Part shown: piece after piece, positions 12,292 through 20,222 of the stretch | How the letters are laid out: the number at the start of each line of letters is the position of its first letter | Numbering within the stretch: position 1 is the stretch's first letter | NCBI GenBank assembly: GCA_031273845.1 | Contig: JAISRC010000098.1 | Span: 1 to 52,802, forward strand | Reading direction: 5' to 3' | Origin: Desulfovibrio sp. | GTDB taxonomy: Bacteria; Desulfobacterota; Desulfovibrionia; Desulfovibrionales; Desulfovibrionaceae | DNA: 52,802 bases | Notes under the pieces: generated by a model | Seen by the model: the letters and a program-made list of their open reading frames with translations, nothing else | What the model was told of the DNA's origin: nothing | Databases searched by the model: none | Position numbers and translations under genes: made by a program

Positions 12292-12585
12292 ATGGCTGAC
12301 GGGCATTCGACGGATTCCGGCACAGGCGTCAAGCATAAGTTTGAGTTGGTGGTCTGTATGGGTACGAGTTGTTATACGATGGGCGCGGCGGCACATATTG
12401 ACAAGCTTGTTGATACCGTTCACCAAAAATACGGTGAAAGAGTAAATATTACAGCCAACATTTGCCTTGGGCAATGTTTGCTTGAAAACAGCAGGCCGCC
12501 TTATGTAAAACTTGACGACGATATTATTCCCGATGCTACGATAGAAAGAATTGTAGAGAATATAGATAAGCGATGTAAAAAGTAA
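12292..12585 (+). CDS. Thioredoxin-like [2Fe-2S] ferredoxin
   Basis: This 97-residue protein resembles the NuoE/HydC C-terminal fold, with a CMGTSC pair (C-x4-C) and a CLGQC pair (C-x3-C) able to hold a [2Fe-2S] cluster. An ATG at 12274 is in frame, but the ATG at 12292 follows a GGGAAGGAA site and is preferred. It is third in the hydrogenase-phosphatase set and probably passes electrons to or from the sensor. Such small ferredoxins commonly accompany [FeFe] hydrogenases. Confidence 0.87.
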   Translation: MADGHSTDSGTGVKHKFELVVCMGTSCYTMGAAAHIDKLVDTVHQKYGERVNITANICLGQCLLENSRPPYVKLDDDIIPDATIERIVENIDKRCKK

Positions 12586-12688
12586 CGCGACAAGCGGAGC
12601 TTCCATTTCTTTGACAAAACCGCATAAAGGCCCGATGATCGGCGGAGTGGAAGCTCGGTTGGGGGATCTCGGCAAACAGGCCGCGTTA
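12583..12688. repeat. 106-bp nested inverted-repeat element
   Basis: The outer arms TAACGCG (12583-12589) and CGCGTTA (12682-12688) enclose GAGCTTCCA (12597-12605) and TGGAAGCTC (12648-12656). The outer arm overlaps the stop codon of the ferredoxin gene. A further hairpin GGGTACG...CGTACCC follows. TTGACA-N17-GATGAT at 12611-12639 is a possible promoter inside the loop. It may be a transcript 3' structure or a small mobile palindromic element. Confidence 0.45.
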
Positions 12689-12751
12689 TCAAGGGTACGT
12701 CTCCGTAAATTCCGGCGTACCCCTGTGACCGGAGCGTTTGGCGGGGGGATG

Positions 12752-12775
12752 TCTTCTCAATTTTGAAATGCTCAA
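12752..12775. repeat. REP-like palindrome overlapping the amrS stop
   Basis: This is a copy of the GAGCATTTCAAAATTGAG half-palindrome family, read on the minus strand. The minus-strand gene ends ...RRF with its TGA inside the TTTTGAGC end of this repeat. Confidence 0.6.
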
Positions 12776-13668
12776 AATCTGCGTATCCTGAATGGTCCGG
12801 AGCCGGAATAGACATACTTGAGCTTTGCTTCGGCCATAGCCGTAAAGCGTTGCAGCAGGCCGATGTCCGTGGGCGGTTCCGTCCAGCGGTAGCAGGGGCG
12901 GTAACGGGAGATATGCAGGGGGATATCGCGCCCACCTGCCGCGCTCAGGTCGGCAAGCCAATCCAGCTCGGCGGCGAATTCATCCGCATTGTCGCTTATG
13001 CCGGGCACGACAAGTGTGGTGCATTCCACATGCGTTCCGGCCTGTAAAAGGACGCTTACCGTACGCTTAACGACGTCCAGAGAGCCGCCCAACCGGGCAT
13101 AGGCCTGCGGGTTGAAGGTTTTGACGTCTATGTTGGCGGCGTCCATGACCCCGGACAGCGCCGTCAGCAGTTCCTCCGAATACATGCCGTTGCTCACCAG
13201 GACGGCAGCCGTGCCCGCCTCGCGCAACAAAGGTGCGGCTTCCAGTATGTACTCCGCCTGCAGCGCCGGTTCATTGTAAGTATAGGCCACGGAAGACAGG
13301 CCCAGTTCCCGGCATTTCTCGACCAGTTGCCGGGGCGTGACGGCTTGCAACGGGATGCGCGCCGCGCCGCCGCCCGCCGGCTGCGCTATGCTGTGGTTCT
13401 GGCAGAACGGGCAACGCATGGTGCAGCCTAGGCTGCCCAGAGAAAGGATAAAAGAACCGGGCCGCCAGCGGCGGAGAGGTTTTTTTTCAACGGGATCGAC
13501 CGCGATGGAGGAAAAACGACCGAGATGCGGAGAACGCAGTTCGCCCCCGTCGTTGAAACGGGCCGCGCAATACCCCCATTGACCATCCTCCGGGCGGCAG
13601 GAGCGCGGGCACAGACCGCAGACCACCCGCCCGCTTTCCTCATCCGTTTTCCACCATCGGGCCTTCAT
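12772..13668 (-). CDS. amrS: AmrS-like radical SAM protein (AmmeMemoRadiSam system)
   Basis: This 298-residue protein carries the radical SAM motif CTMRCPFC (C-x3-C-x2-C) after SLGSLG. An N-terminal Cys set (CGLCPRSC...GYC), SVAYTYNEP and NIDVKTFNP are typical of the AmrS/PflA-like family. The true substrate of this family is not established here. Family members usually pair with AmrA and AmrB genes, which are absent from the window. The C-terminus KYVYSGSGPFRIRRF is short for the family, and its stop codon lies in a REP-like repeat, so the natural tail may have been lost. It reads away from the MFS-MarR pair. Confidence 0.82.
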   Translation of the reverse strand: MKARWWKTDEESGRVVCGLCPRSCRPEDGQWGYCAARFNDGGELRSPHLGRFSSIAVDPVEKKPLRRWRPGSFILSLGSLGCTMRCPFCQNHSIAQPAGGGAARIPLQAVTPRQLVEKCRELGLSSVAYTYNEPALQAEYILEAAPLLREAGTAAVLVSNGMYSEELLTALSGVMDAANIDVKTFNPQAYARLGGSLDVVKRTVSVLLQAGTHVECTTLVVPGISDNADEFAAELDWLADLSAAGGRDIPLHISRYRPCYRWTEPPTDIGLLQRFTAMAEAKLKYVYSGSGPFRIRRF

Positions 13669-13746
13669 TGTTCACCTTCCACAAACGCGTTTTTATTCGC
13701 GTAGCTCTTCATTCCGTGATTTGTAAAGACCTCCGGCCCGCGGCGT

Positions 13747-14196
13747 TCAAGCATCCGGCAGAGCTTTCCCCCGCGCGGCAAGACCTTGCAATTTTCGCGC
13801 GATGTTCCGCAGAAGCCCCAGTTCGTCCTCAGTGAGCAGTTCCTCAATGCCGCGTTGCGCTTCTTCCCAGAACGGTTGCGCTTCCTTGAATTTCAGGCGG
13901 CCTTTGTCCGTTGTTTCGATGCGGTGTTCCCTAGCTTTCCGTTGCGCCGCGCTCCGCACAAATCCCTGCCGCTCAAGGACGGCGACATTGCGCGCCAAGG
14001 TGCTGCGCTCAAGCCCCAGAGACTCCGACAGGGCATGCAGCGTCGCAGGTTCCAGCAGCAGAATATGCTTGAGCAGGGCATACTGCGTAATGAGCAACCC
14101 GTTGCGTTCCACGGCAAGATCGTAAAATTCCGTTACAGCCCGCGTTGTCCTGCGCAGGGTCATGCACCAGCACGGCGCGCCGGGCGCGGAACTCAC
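13747..14196 (-). CDS. MarR-family transcriptional regulator
   Basis: This 149-residue winged-helix protein has the MarR core ALSESLGLERSTLARNVAVLERQGFV and the wing REHRIETTDKG. The GTG at 14196 has GGAAGGGGG upstream and forms a GTGA overlap with the transporter stop. An in-frame ATG lies further upstream, inside the transporter gene, and is unlikely. Translation is thus coupled to the MFS gene. It probably represses its own operon through the palindrome at 15455-15486. The inducer cannot be deduced. Confidence 0.88.
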   Translation of the reverse strand: MSSAPGAPCWCMTLRRTTRAVTEFYDLAVERNGLLITQYALLKHILLLEPATLHALSESLGLERSTLARNVAVLERQGFVRSAAQRKAREHRIETTDKGRLKFKEAQPFWEEAQRGIEELLTEDELGLLRNIARKLQGLAARGKALPDA

Positions 14197-15425
14197 GGTG
14201 CCCCCTTCCGACGTCCGACGGGCTGTTCCCGGATCGGCAGATTGACCAGAGCCGCAAAGGAGGCCAGGGCGATATCCACATACCATACCCACAGGAAGCT
14301 GCCGGAGTTCTGCAGGGCCAGTCCGCCGAACCAGGCCCCGAGAAAACCCCCGATCTGGTGCGTGAAAAGGGTCAGACCGAACAGGGTGGCCAGACAGCGC
14401 GTGCCGAAGAGCTTACCCACAAGCCCGGCCGTCGGCGGCACCGTCGCCAGCCAAGTCAGGCCGGTCGTGACCGCGAACACGTAAAAGGTCAGCTCGGTTT
14501 TGGGCGACGCCAGATACACGGCGATCATCAGCGCGCGGCCCGCATACATCAGGGCCAGCAGGAATTTCATGCGAAAATGCTTGCCGAGAACGCCTATGCC
14601 TATGCTGCCCGCTATGTTGCTCAGGCCTATCAGGGAAAGACTCAGGGCGGAAACAGAGGCGGAATGCCCGCATAAGCCGATTTCTCCCGGCAGATGCGTG
14701 GTGAGAAAGGCCACATGGAAACCGCAGGTAAAAAAGCCTGCGTGCAGCAACAGATAACTCCTGTCGCCCAAGGCTGCGCGCAGTTGTCCCTTCAACTCCG
14801 CTCCGGACACCTTGCCGCTTGCGGCGGCCGGGCCGGAGGCGGCTTTCACCTCGCCTGTCCGGCAGAGGACGAACGCAGGCAACAGAGCTGCCAGAGACAG
14901 CCCGGACAGGAGCGCGAGACTCGTAGGATAACCCCGCAAATGCATGACGAACTGGACGACTGGGGCGAAAATGAACTGCCCCAGAGATCCCATGGCGTTG
15001 ATGCAACCGGCTGCGACCGAACGCGACTCCGGGGCGAGCCTGGAACTGACGATGCCTATGAGTACGGAAAAACTCCCCGCCGCCGCGCCCGCGGGAGACA
15101 GCAAGCCCTGCGCCAGAACCAGCATGGGGAAAGAGTCCGCCGGGACGGTCAGCAACTGCCCCGCCGCCAGACAAAAAATCCCCGTGCCCAGTGCGGCGAG
15201 CGGGCTACCCTTGTCCGCCCAAGCCCCGAACAGAGGCTGAAAGGCTCCCCACATCAACTGGCCCACGGCCAGAGCCATGCTGATATCCGCCACGGACATG
15301 CCCGTCGCGTCCCTGACAGGATGCAGAAACAAGCCGACGGACTGGCGGATGCCCATGGTGATCATCAGGACGGCCCCGGCCAGAGCTACAGGCATCCACA
15401 GTCGGCCGGCGCGGCTTTTATCCAT
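14193..15425 (-). CDS. Major facilitator superfamily transporter
   Basis: This 410-residue permease has about 12 hydrophobic segments. The N-half begins MPVALAGAVLMITMGIRQSVGLFLHPV and the C-half has THQIGGFLGAWFGGLAL. The style resembles small MFS exporters or anion carriers of the CynX/OFA kind, but the substrate is unknown. An AGGAAG site precedes the ATG at 15425. An ATG at 15440 would place that site inside the gene. It is the first gene of an operon with a MarR repressor, pointing to an inducible efflux or uptake role. Confidence 0.88.
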   Translation of the reverse strand: MDKSRAGRLWMPVALAGAVLMITMGIRQSVGLFLHPVRDATGMSVADISMALAVGQLMWGAFQPLFGAWADKGSPLAALGTGIFCLAAGQLLTVPADSFPMLVLAQGLLSPAGAAAGSFSVLIGIVSSRLAPESRSVAAGCINAMGSLGQFIFAPVVQFVMHLRGYPTSLALLSGLSLAALLPAFVLCRTGEVKAASGPAAASGKVSGAELKGQLRAALGDRSYLLLHAGFFTCGFHVAFLTTHLPGEIGLCGHSASVSALSLSLIGLSNIAGSIGIGVLGKHFRMKFLLALMYAGRALMIAVYLASPKTELTFYVFAVTTGLTWLATVPPTAGLVGKLFGTRCLATLFGLTLFTHQIGGFLGAWFGGLALQNSGSFLWVWYVDIALASFAALVNLPIREQPVGRRKGAP

Positions 15426-15454
15426 TTTTTTCTTCCTCATAGCATTTTATAACT

Positions 15455-15502
15455 ATGTATATACACATTTATCTGTGTATATACATATAAAGCCGATGTC
15501 AA
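15455..15502 (-). promoter_or_regulatory. Palindromic MarR operator overlapping the MFS-marR promoter
   Basis: ATGTATATACACA (15455-15467) and TGTGTATATACAT (15474-15486) are perfect 13-bp arms around a 6-bp centre. On the minus strand a consensus -35 TTGACA (15502-15497) lies just upstream, and a TATACA (15481-15476) falls within the palindrome. A bound MarR dimer would occlude the promoter. The palindrome lies 30 bp upstream of the MFS start. Confidence 0.8.
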
Positions 15503-15585
15503 GAAAAAAGCGGCACCGGAAAAAGAAACCCGGCCGGGAAGGGCTGTCCTGAAGATCAGGATTTTTACGGAATATTTACCGCCGG

Positions 15586-16236
15586 TTACGGTGAATTCAT
15601 TGGGGGTGGGGGGTATACGGTATTCAGCGCAGTTCTGTTCAATAAAGCGTGTGAGTTCGAAGATGCTCCGCTCGGCGGAGCTGTGTTCCGTGCAGATGAC
15701 AAGGTCCGGGGCCTGCGGTTCCTCGTAGCCGGAGGAGATGCCGGTCCAGTTTTTGATCCCCCCCCGCTGCGCGCCCTGATGTAAAAGCCTTTGACGTCCC
15801 GGCGTTCGCACTCTTCCAGGGAGCAGGAAATGTAGATTTCCCGAAAGGATTCGGCGCCGATGATTTCCCTGGCTCTGCGCCGGCTTTCCTCGTAAGGGGA
15901 AATGAAAGCGCAGATGCAGACCGTACCGTGGAGTACGAAAAGTTTGGCCAGTTCCGCGATGCGCCGGTTATTTTCCAGGCGGTCTTCGGGGGAAAAGCCG
16001 AGGTCGCTGCAGAGGCCGCCGAGCAGTATATCGCCGTCCAGAACCGTGATGCTGTAATCCTTCCGGAAAAAATACTCCTCAGCGCTGTACGCCAGGGTGG
16101 ATTTACCCGACCCGGAAAGGCCGGTAAACCAGAAAGCCATGCCGCGGTGCGGCAGACGCGCTTCGCGCATTTCCCGGCTGACTGCGCCGCGCGGGGCGAC
16201 CAGATTTGCGACGCCGCTTGTGGATTGAATGCGCAT
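15586..16236 (-). pseudogene. cysC: APS kinase gene with homopolymer frameshift
   Basis: APS kinase phosphorylates adenylylsulfate to PAPS. The P-loop FTGLSGSGKST, LDGD, DLGFSPEDRLENNRR and CSLEECERRDVKGFY are intact up to RARSG. A run of eight G (plus-strand C8, 15758-15765) then shifts the frame. The expected continuation IKNWTGISSGYEEPQAPDLV and TRFIEQN is present in another frame down to about 15630. Six G (or nine) would restore it. The start at 16236 has an AAGGGA site. The restored frame has no natural stop and would run to 15437, through the MFS operator. It may be a pseudogene, a phase-variable gene or a sequence error. Confidence 0.8.
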
Positions 16237-16319
16237 GCCGGTCCCTTGCGTTCGCGTTGCGGACAACTCCGCCCGGAGGCGGAAAATTTCTCTTTTGAAA
16301 TTACTGCAACGCCCGCATC

Positions 16320-16348
16320 TTGTCAAAGGGCGGTACAGTTGCTATAGT
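16320..16348 (+). promoter_or_regulatory. Sigma-70 promoter for the Bax-inhibitor-like gene
   Basis: TTGTCA (16320-16325), a 17-bp spacer and TATAGT (16343-16348) give a near-consensus promoter. Initiation near 16355 leaves a leader of about 47 nt to the AAGGAG site. Confidence 0.7.
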
Positions 16349-16401
16349 TCCTGAGAATCAACATCCGCACAAACAACCTCTGCCGTGCAAAGGAGTTTTC
16401 A

Positions 16402-17115
16402 ATGGCAATGAACAACAGCGCTACCCTGCGCAGGCCCGTAAGCAGAGTGGAAGTCACCAATGCCTTTCTGCGCTCGGTCTACAACTGGATGGCCTTGGGT
16501 CTCGCTCTGACGGCTGCCGTTTCTTTCGTCCTTACCTACACGTCTTTGAGCAGCATACTTTTCACCCAGCAGGGCATGTACCTGGGCATAGGCAGCATAA
16601 TCGCCGAGCTGGTTCTGGTCTTTTCCCTGAGCCTGGGCATACGCAAACTGTCGGCCCAAAGCGCCACCCTCATGTTTCTGGCATACAGCGCGCTGAACGG
16701 CATCAGCCTATCCTTCATCCTTGTCGCCTATAACGTCGGCTCCGTGGTGCAGGCCTTCCTCACCACCACCTGCATGTTCGGCGTGATGAGCCTGTATGGC
16801 CTTGTGACAAAGCGGGATCTGACGGCCATGGGTTCCCTCATGACCATGGGCCTCATCGGCCTGATCATCGCCTCGGTGGTGAACATTTTCCTGGGGTCCG
16901 GCATGCTGGAATTCGGGATCAGCGTCATCGGCGTGATCATTTTCCTCGGCCTGACCGCATACGACACCCAGTTCCTCAAGGAAATGGGCGAAACGGTTCC
17001 CCAGGACGACGGAACGGCCGTGCGCCGGGGCGCGATTATCGGGGCGCTCAGGCTCTATCTGGACTTCATCAATATTTTCATTATGCTCTTGCGCATCATG
17101 GGAGATCGCCGCTGA
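16402..17115 (+). CDS. Bax inhibitor-1/YccA family membrane protein
   Basis: This 237-residue protein has seven predicted hydrophobic helices. The C-terminal signature GVIIFLGLTAYDTQFLKEM and the final RLYLDFINIFIMLLRIMG are typical of the YccA/YbhL branch of BI-1 proteins. Members sit in the inner membrane, act as pH-sensitive leak channels, and some modulate FtsH. It has its own promoter and an AAGGAG site. lpxK begins 38 bp after it and may be co-transcribed. Confidence 0.93.
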   Translation: MAMNNSATLRRPVSRVEVTNAFLRSVYNWMALGLALTAAVSFVLTYTSLSSILFTQQGMYLGIGSIIAELVLVFSLSLGIRKLSAQSATLMFLAYSALNGISLSFILVAYNVGSVVQAFLTTTCMFGVMSLYGLVTKRDLTAMGSLMTMGLIGLIIASVVNIFLGSGMLEFGISVIGVIIFLGLTAYDTQFLKEMGETVPQDDGTAVRRGAIIGALRLYLDFINIFIMLLRIMGDRR

Positions 17116-17153
17116 GGCCGATCAGGGGCATAAGGCAACAAAGCGGGGGAGCG

Positions 17154-18302
17154 GTGTCTCCCCCTTTTTTCGGCCCCCTCCTGCGACCCTTGGGTGCCCT
17201 CTACGCCCTGCTCATGCGGGAGCGCCGCGCGTTCTATGCGCGGGGCGTGTTCGCTTCCTACACCCCGTCCTGCCCCTGCGTGTCTGTGGGCAACATCGCC
17301 CTCGGCGGTAGCGGCAAGACTCCGCTGGTTTCCTTTCTTCTGGAGCGTGCCGCCGCCGTGGGCAAAAAGGCCGTGGTCCTCAGCCGGGGTTACGGCGGCC
17401 GCGTCGGGGCCTCTCCCCTGCTTGTCGGCCCGGACACCTCGCCTGCAGTCTGCGGGGACGAGCCGCTCATGCTGGCCCGCGCCCACCCGGAGGCATCCGT
17501 GCTGGTTTTCCCCCGGCGGGCTGAGGCCGCGCGTCAGGCGGAGCGCCTGCTCGCCCCGGATATTCTGATTCTGGACGACGGTATGCAACACCTGGCCCTG
17601 CACCGGGATGCGGACATCGTGCTCCTGCGTCCGGCCGACCTCGCGGAGGACTGGGGCAGGGTCATCCCCTCCGGCCCTTGGCGCGAGGGGGCGTTCGCCT
17701 TGGAGGCCGCGACGCTCTTCGCCGTCAAAGAGGATGCCGGGGCGGACGGAAGACTCCCGGCGGAAGCCTCGGCACGTCTTGCCGCCCTTGGCAGGCCGGT
17801 TTTTCCCTTTCATCTTGAACCCTTGGGTTTGCGTCCCCTGTTTCCGGGGAAGGGGCGGGATGTCCCCTCTCCTTTGTTCGGACGTGGGGTCTATGAAGAT
17901 CGTCCGTATCTACTGTTGAGCGGCATAGGCAACCCGGACGGGGCGGCGCGGACGGCCGCCGCGCTCATCGGGCGCGGACCGGAACTGCGCTGTGATTTTG
18001 ACGATCACCGCGCCTTCAGCGCCGCCGACGTCAAAAAGGTGCTGAAGCTCGGGGGCTGTCTGCCCGTTGTGTGCACTCCCAAGGATGCTGTGAAGCTGGA
18101 AGCCTTTGCTGGACTTTTTGCGGACGTGCCCCTGTGGGTTTTGGAAACGCGCGTGAGTTTTTCCGCGCCGCTTTTCGCCGATTTTTCCTTTGCCGAATGG
18201 TGGGAGCGGACCCTTGCGGCAAGCCCGGCCGAGCTTCGGAACGGCAAGGTCCGGAGAATTCCGGGCCGCACGCGGCTTGACATTATTCGCAGACAGGGAT
18301 AG
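17154..18302 (+). CDS. lpxK: Lipid A 4'-kinase (tetraacyldisaccharide 4'-kinase)
   Basis: LpxK phosphorylates the 4' position of the lipid A disaccharide with ATP on the inner face of the cytoplasmic membrane. The 382-residue product carries the P-loop GNIALGGSGKTPLV, the block VLSRGYGG and the DDGMQHLALHRD motif. The start is GTG with a short gap to an unusually G-rich GGGGGAG site (17145-17151). Presence of this gene shows a lipid A-making Gram-negative outer membrane. Confidence 0.93.
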   Translation: MSPPFFGPLLRPLGALYALLMRERRAFYARGVFASYTPSCPCVSVGNIALGGSGKTPLVSFLLERAAAVGKKAVVLSRGYGGRVGASPLLVGPDTSPAVCGDEPLMLARAHPEASVLVFPRRAEAARQAERLLAPDILILDDGMQHLALHRDADIVLLRPADLAEDWGRVIPSGPWREGAFALEAATLFAVKEDAGADGRLPAEASARLAALGRPVFPFHLEPLGLRPLFPGKGRDVPSPLFGRGVYEDRPYLLLSGIGNPDGAARTAAALIGRGPELRCDFDDHRAFSAADVKKVLKLGGCLPVVCTPKDAVKLEAFAGLFADVPLWVLETRVSFSAPLFADFSFAEWWERTLAASPAELRNGKVRRIPGRTRLDIIRRQG

Positions 18303-18356
18303 TTCCGGTATAGTCGTCAATGTTTACCATTTTCACCCTCAGCAAAGGAGTAGACT

Positions 18357-18770
18357 ATGGCCGGGTTACGCACTTTCGTCAGCGCAAAGGACGTTGAAAC
18401 ACAGGTTTTCGACTGGGGCAAACTTCAGTGGCTTTCCGAACCGAGGGTTACCGGGGCCGACCACATGGTCACGGGCATCGTCACCCTTGAGCCGGGCAAA
18501 GGCCACGCCAGACACAACCACGACGGTTGTGCGGAGGTACTCTTCGTGCTCAAAGGGACAGGCGAACAGACGGTGTTCAGCGATTCCGGAACTCAGGTGA
18601 AAAGCGTCGGCCCCGGCGAGCTTATCTACCTCAAGCCGGGCGAATTTCACTCCACCATCAATACCGGCAAAGAAAATATGGAAATTCTGGCCGTATACCA
18701 GTACGCCGGACCGGAAGCCGCCATGCGCGCCGATCCCGGCTGTACGCTTTTGCCGCCGGCGGCGAAGTAG
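18357..18770 (+). CDS. Cupin-domain protein
   Basis: This 137-residue single-cupin barrel has the metal-site block HARHNHDGCAEVLFVLKG near residues 51-68, and the second motif GELIYLKPGEFHSTINTG near 84-101. Both His sites and the Glu are present, so a divalent metal is likely. The reaction is not deducible: similar proteins are isomerases, dioxygenases or sensors. The ATG follows an AAAGGAG site. It lies 54 bp after lpxK and about 220 bp before the Tm-1-like operon, to which it may be linked in function. Confidence 0.85.
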   Translation: MAGLRTFVSAKDVETQVFDWGKLQWLSEPRVTGADHMVTGIVTLEPGKGHARHNHDGCAEVLFVLKGTGEQTVFSDSGTQVKSVGPGELIYLKPGEFHSTINTGKENMEILAVYQYAGPEAAMRADPGCTLLPPAAK

Positions 18771-18776
18771 TCCTTT

Positions 18777-18992
18777 TCCGGTAAAGCGGCACAGTCTTGG
18801 GCTTTCCGCCGGAACCATCCCTCCGTCCGAAACAGGTTTTTTGTATGTTTCAATCCACAACCGGCGGACGGGAGCAGGCCGGTTTGCCCCTCCCTGAAGG
18901 AAGAGGCCGGCGCAGAGGTGCTCCCGGAAATGCCCGGGGCCGGCAGGCAATCTCCCTGAAGGGAAAGCTTTCAAACCACAAAGGAAGTTTGG
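18777..18992 (+). promoter_or_regulatory. Structured leader or intergenic region before the Tm-1-like operon
   Basis: It opens with a TTCCGG...CCGGAA hairpin that may end the cupin transcript. CTCCCTGAAGG then occurs twice (18890-18900 and 18952-18962). GGTTTG (18881-18886) can pair with CAAACC (18972-18977), closing a domain that holds both copies and ends close to the ribosome-binding site at about 18981. I do not recognise a known riboswitch. Confidence 0.35.
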
Positions 18993-20189
18993 ATGAAAAA
19001 AGTATACATTATCGGAACCTGCGACACGAAGTATCCCGAACTGTCCTATGCCGGGAAGCTGCTTGAAAAGGCTGGCGTCGCTTCCGTCCTGGTGGATGTG
19101 GGCATTTTTTCGCACAACAACCCAGTGGATGTCCCCAACAGGGAAGTGGCGAAATTTCATCCGCGGACACCCGGCTTTCTTGACGGCGTCAAGGACCGCG
19201 GTGAGGCGGTGGGAGCCATGGCGGAGGCCCTTGAAGTCTTCCTGCTTTCCCGCGATGATATCGCCGGCGTGCTCGGCATGGGCGGCACCGGCAACACGGC
19301 GCTGGTCACGCGGGCCATGCGCGCCCTGCCGGTCGGCCTGCCCAAACTCATGGTGTCCACTGTGGCTTCGGGCGACGTTTCCCCCTATGTCGGGCCGACG
19401 GATATCTGCATGATGGCTTCCGTTGCCGACGTCGCCGGACTGAACCCTGTCACCCGCGCCGTACTCGGCAACGCGGCGCACGCCGTGGCCGGGATGGTCG
19501 CCAATGCCGTTCCCGCCGTCACGGAGCGGAAGCCGCTCCTCGGCATGACCATGTTCGGGGTGACGACGCCGTGTGTACAACAACTGATCGACATTTTCAC
19601 CAACGAATACGATCCCCTGGTCTTCCACGCCACGGGCACAGGGGGTCAGGCTTTTGAAAAACTTATTGATTCCGGTATGATCAAGCACGTTATCGACGTT
19701 ACGCTTACGGAAGTCTGCGATCTTTTCATGGGCGGCGTCATGAGTGCCGGACCGGACAGGCTCGGCAGCATCGCCCGAACGCGCATTCCGTATGTGGGCA
19801 GTCTCGGCGCGCTGGATATGGTCAACTTCGCGGCTAAAGCGACAGTGCCGGCAAAGTACGCGGACCGGAAACTCCATGTGCATAACGCCAATGTTACCCT
19901 CATGCGCACCAATGCGGCGGAAAACGCGGAAATGGGCCGCTGGATCGGCGAAAAGCTGAATCAGTGCGAAGGTGAGGTGCGTTTCCTGATCCCCGAGGGG
20001 GGCGTATCCGTCATAGACGCGCCCGGGCAGCCTTTTTACGACCCTGAGGCCGACAAGGCGCTCTTTGAAAGTCTGGAGCATACCCTGCGCCGGACGGACA
20101 AGCGCAAGCTCATTCGCCTGCCGCACAACATCAACGACCCGGCCTTCGCCGGGGCGCTGGCCGCGAACTTCCGCGAGATAACGCGCTGA
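18993..20189 (+). CDS. Tm-1-like ATP-binding protein (UPF0261)
   Basis: This 398-residue protein begins MKKVYIIGTCDTKYPEL and carries the family blocks GVLGMGGTGNTALVTRAM, MVSTVASGDVSPYVG, MTMFGVTTPCV and HATGTGGQAFEKL. It corresponds to the N-terminal domain of plant Tm-1, an ATP-binding antiviral protein. The bacterial role is unknown. It has an AAAGGAAG site, and the TIM-barrel partner follows 33 bp downstream, so the pair equals Tm-1 split into two genes. Confidence 0.9.
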   Translation: MKKVYIIGTCDTKYPELSYAGKLLEKAGVASVLVDVGIFSHNNPVDVPNREVAKFHPRTPGFLDGVKDRGEAVGAMAEALEVFLLSRDDIAGVLGMGGTGNTALVTRAMRALPVGLPKLMVSTVASGDVSPYVGPTDICMMASVADVAGLNPVTRAVLGNAAHAVAGMVANAVPAVTERKPLLGMTMFGVTTPCVQQLIDIFTNEYDPLVFHATGTGGQAFEKLIDSGMIKHVIDVTLTEVCDLFMGGVMSAGPDRLGSIARTRIPYVGSLGALDMVNFAAKATVPAKYADRKLHVHNANVTLMRTNAAENAEMGRWIGEKLNQCEGEVRFLIPEGGVSVIDAPGQPFYDPEADKALFESLEHTLRRTDKRKLIRLPHNINDPAFAGALAANFREITR

Positions 20190-20222
20190 CGGCGGAATGA
20201 ACCTGTAACCGTGGAGGTACTT

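Noticed and set aside
18366-20126. Minus-strand frame of nearly 590 codons
   Set aside because: It runs antisense to the cupin and Tm-1-like genes, which have clear motifs and ribosome-binding sites.
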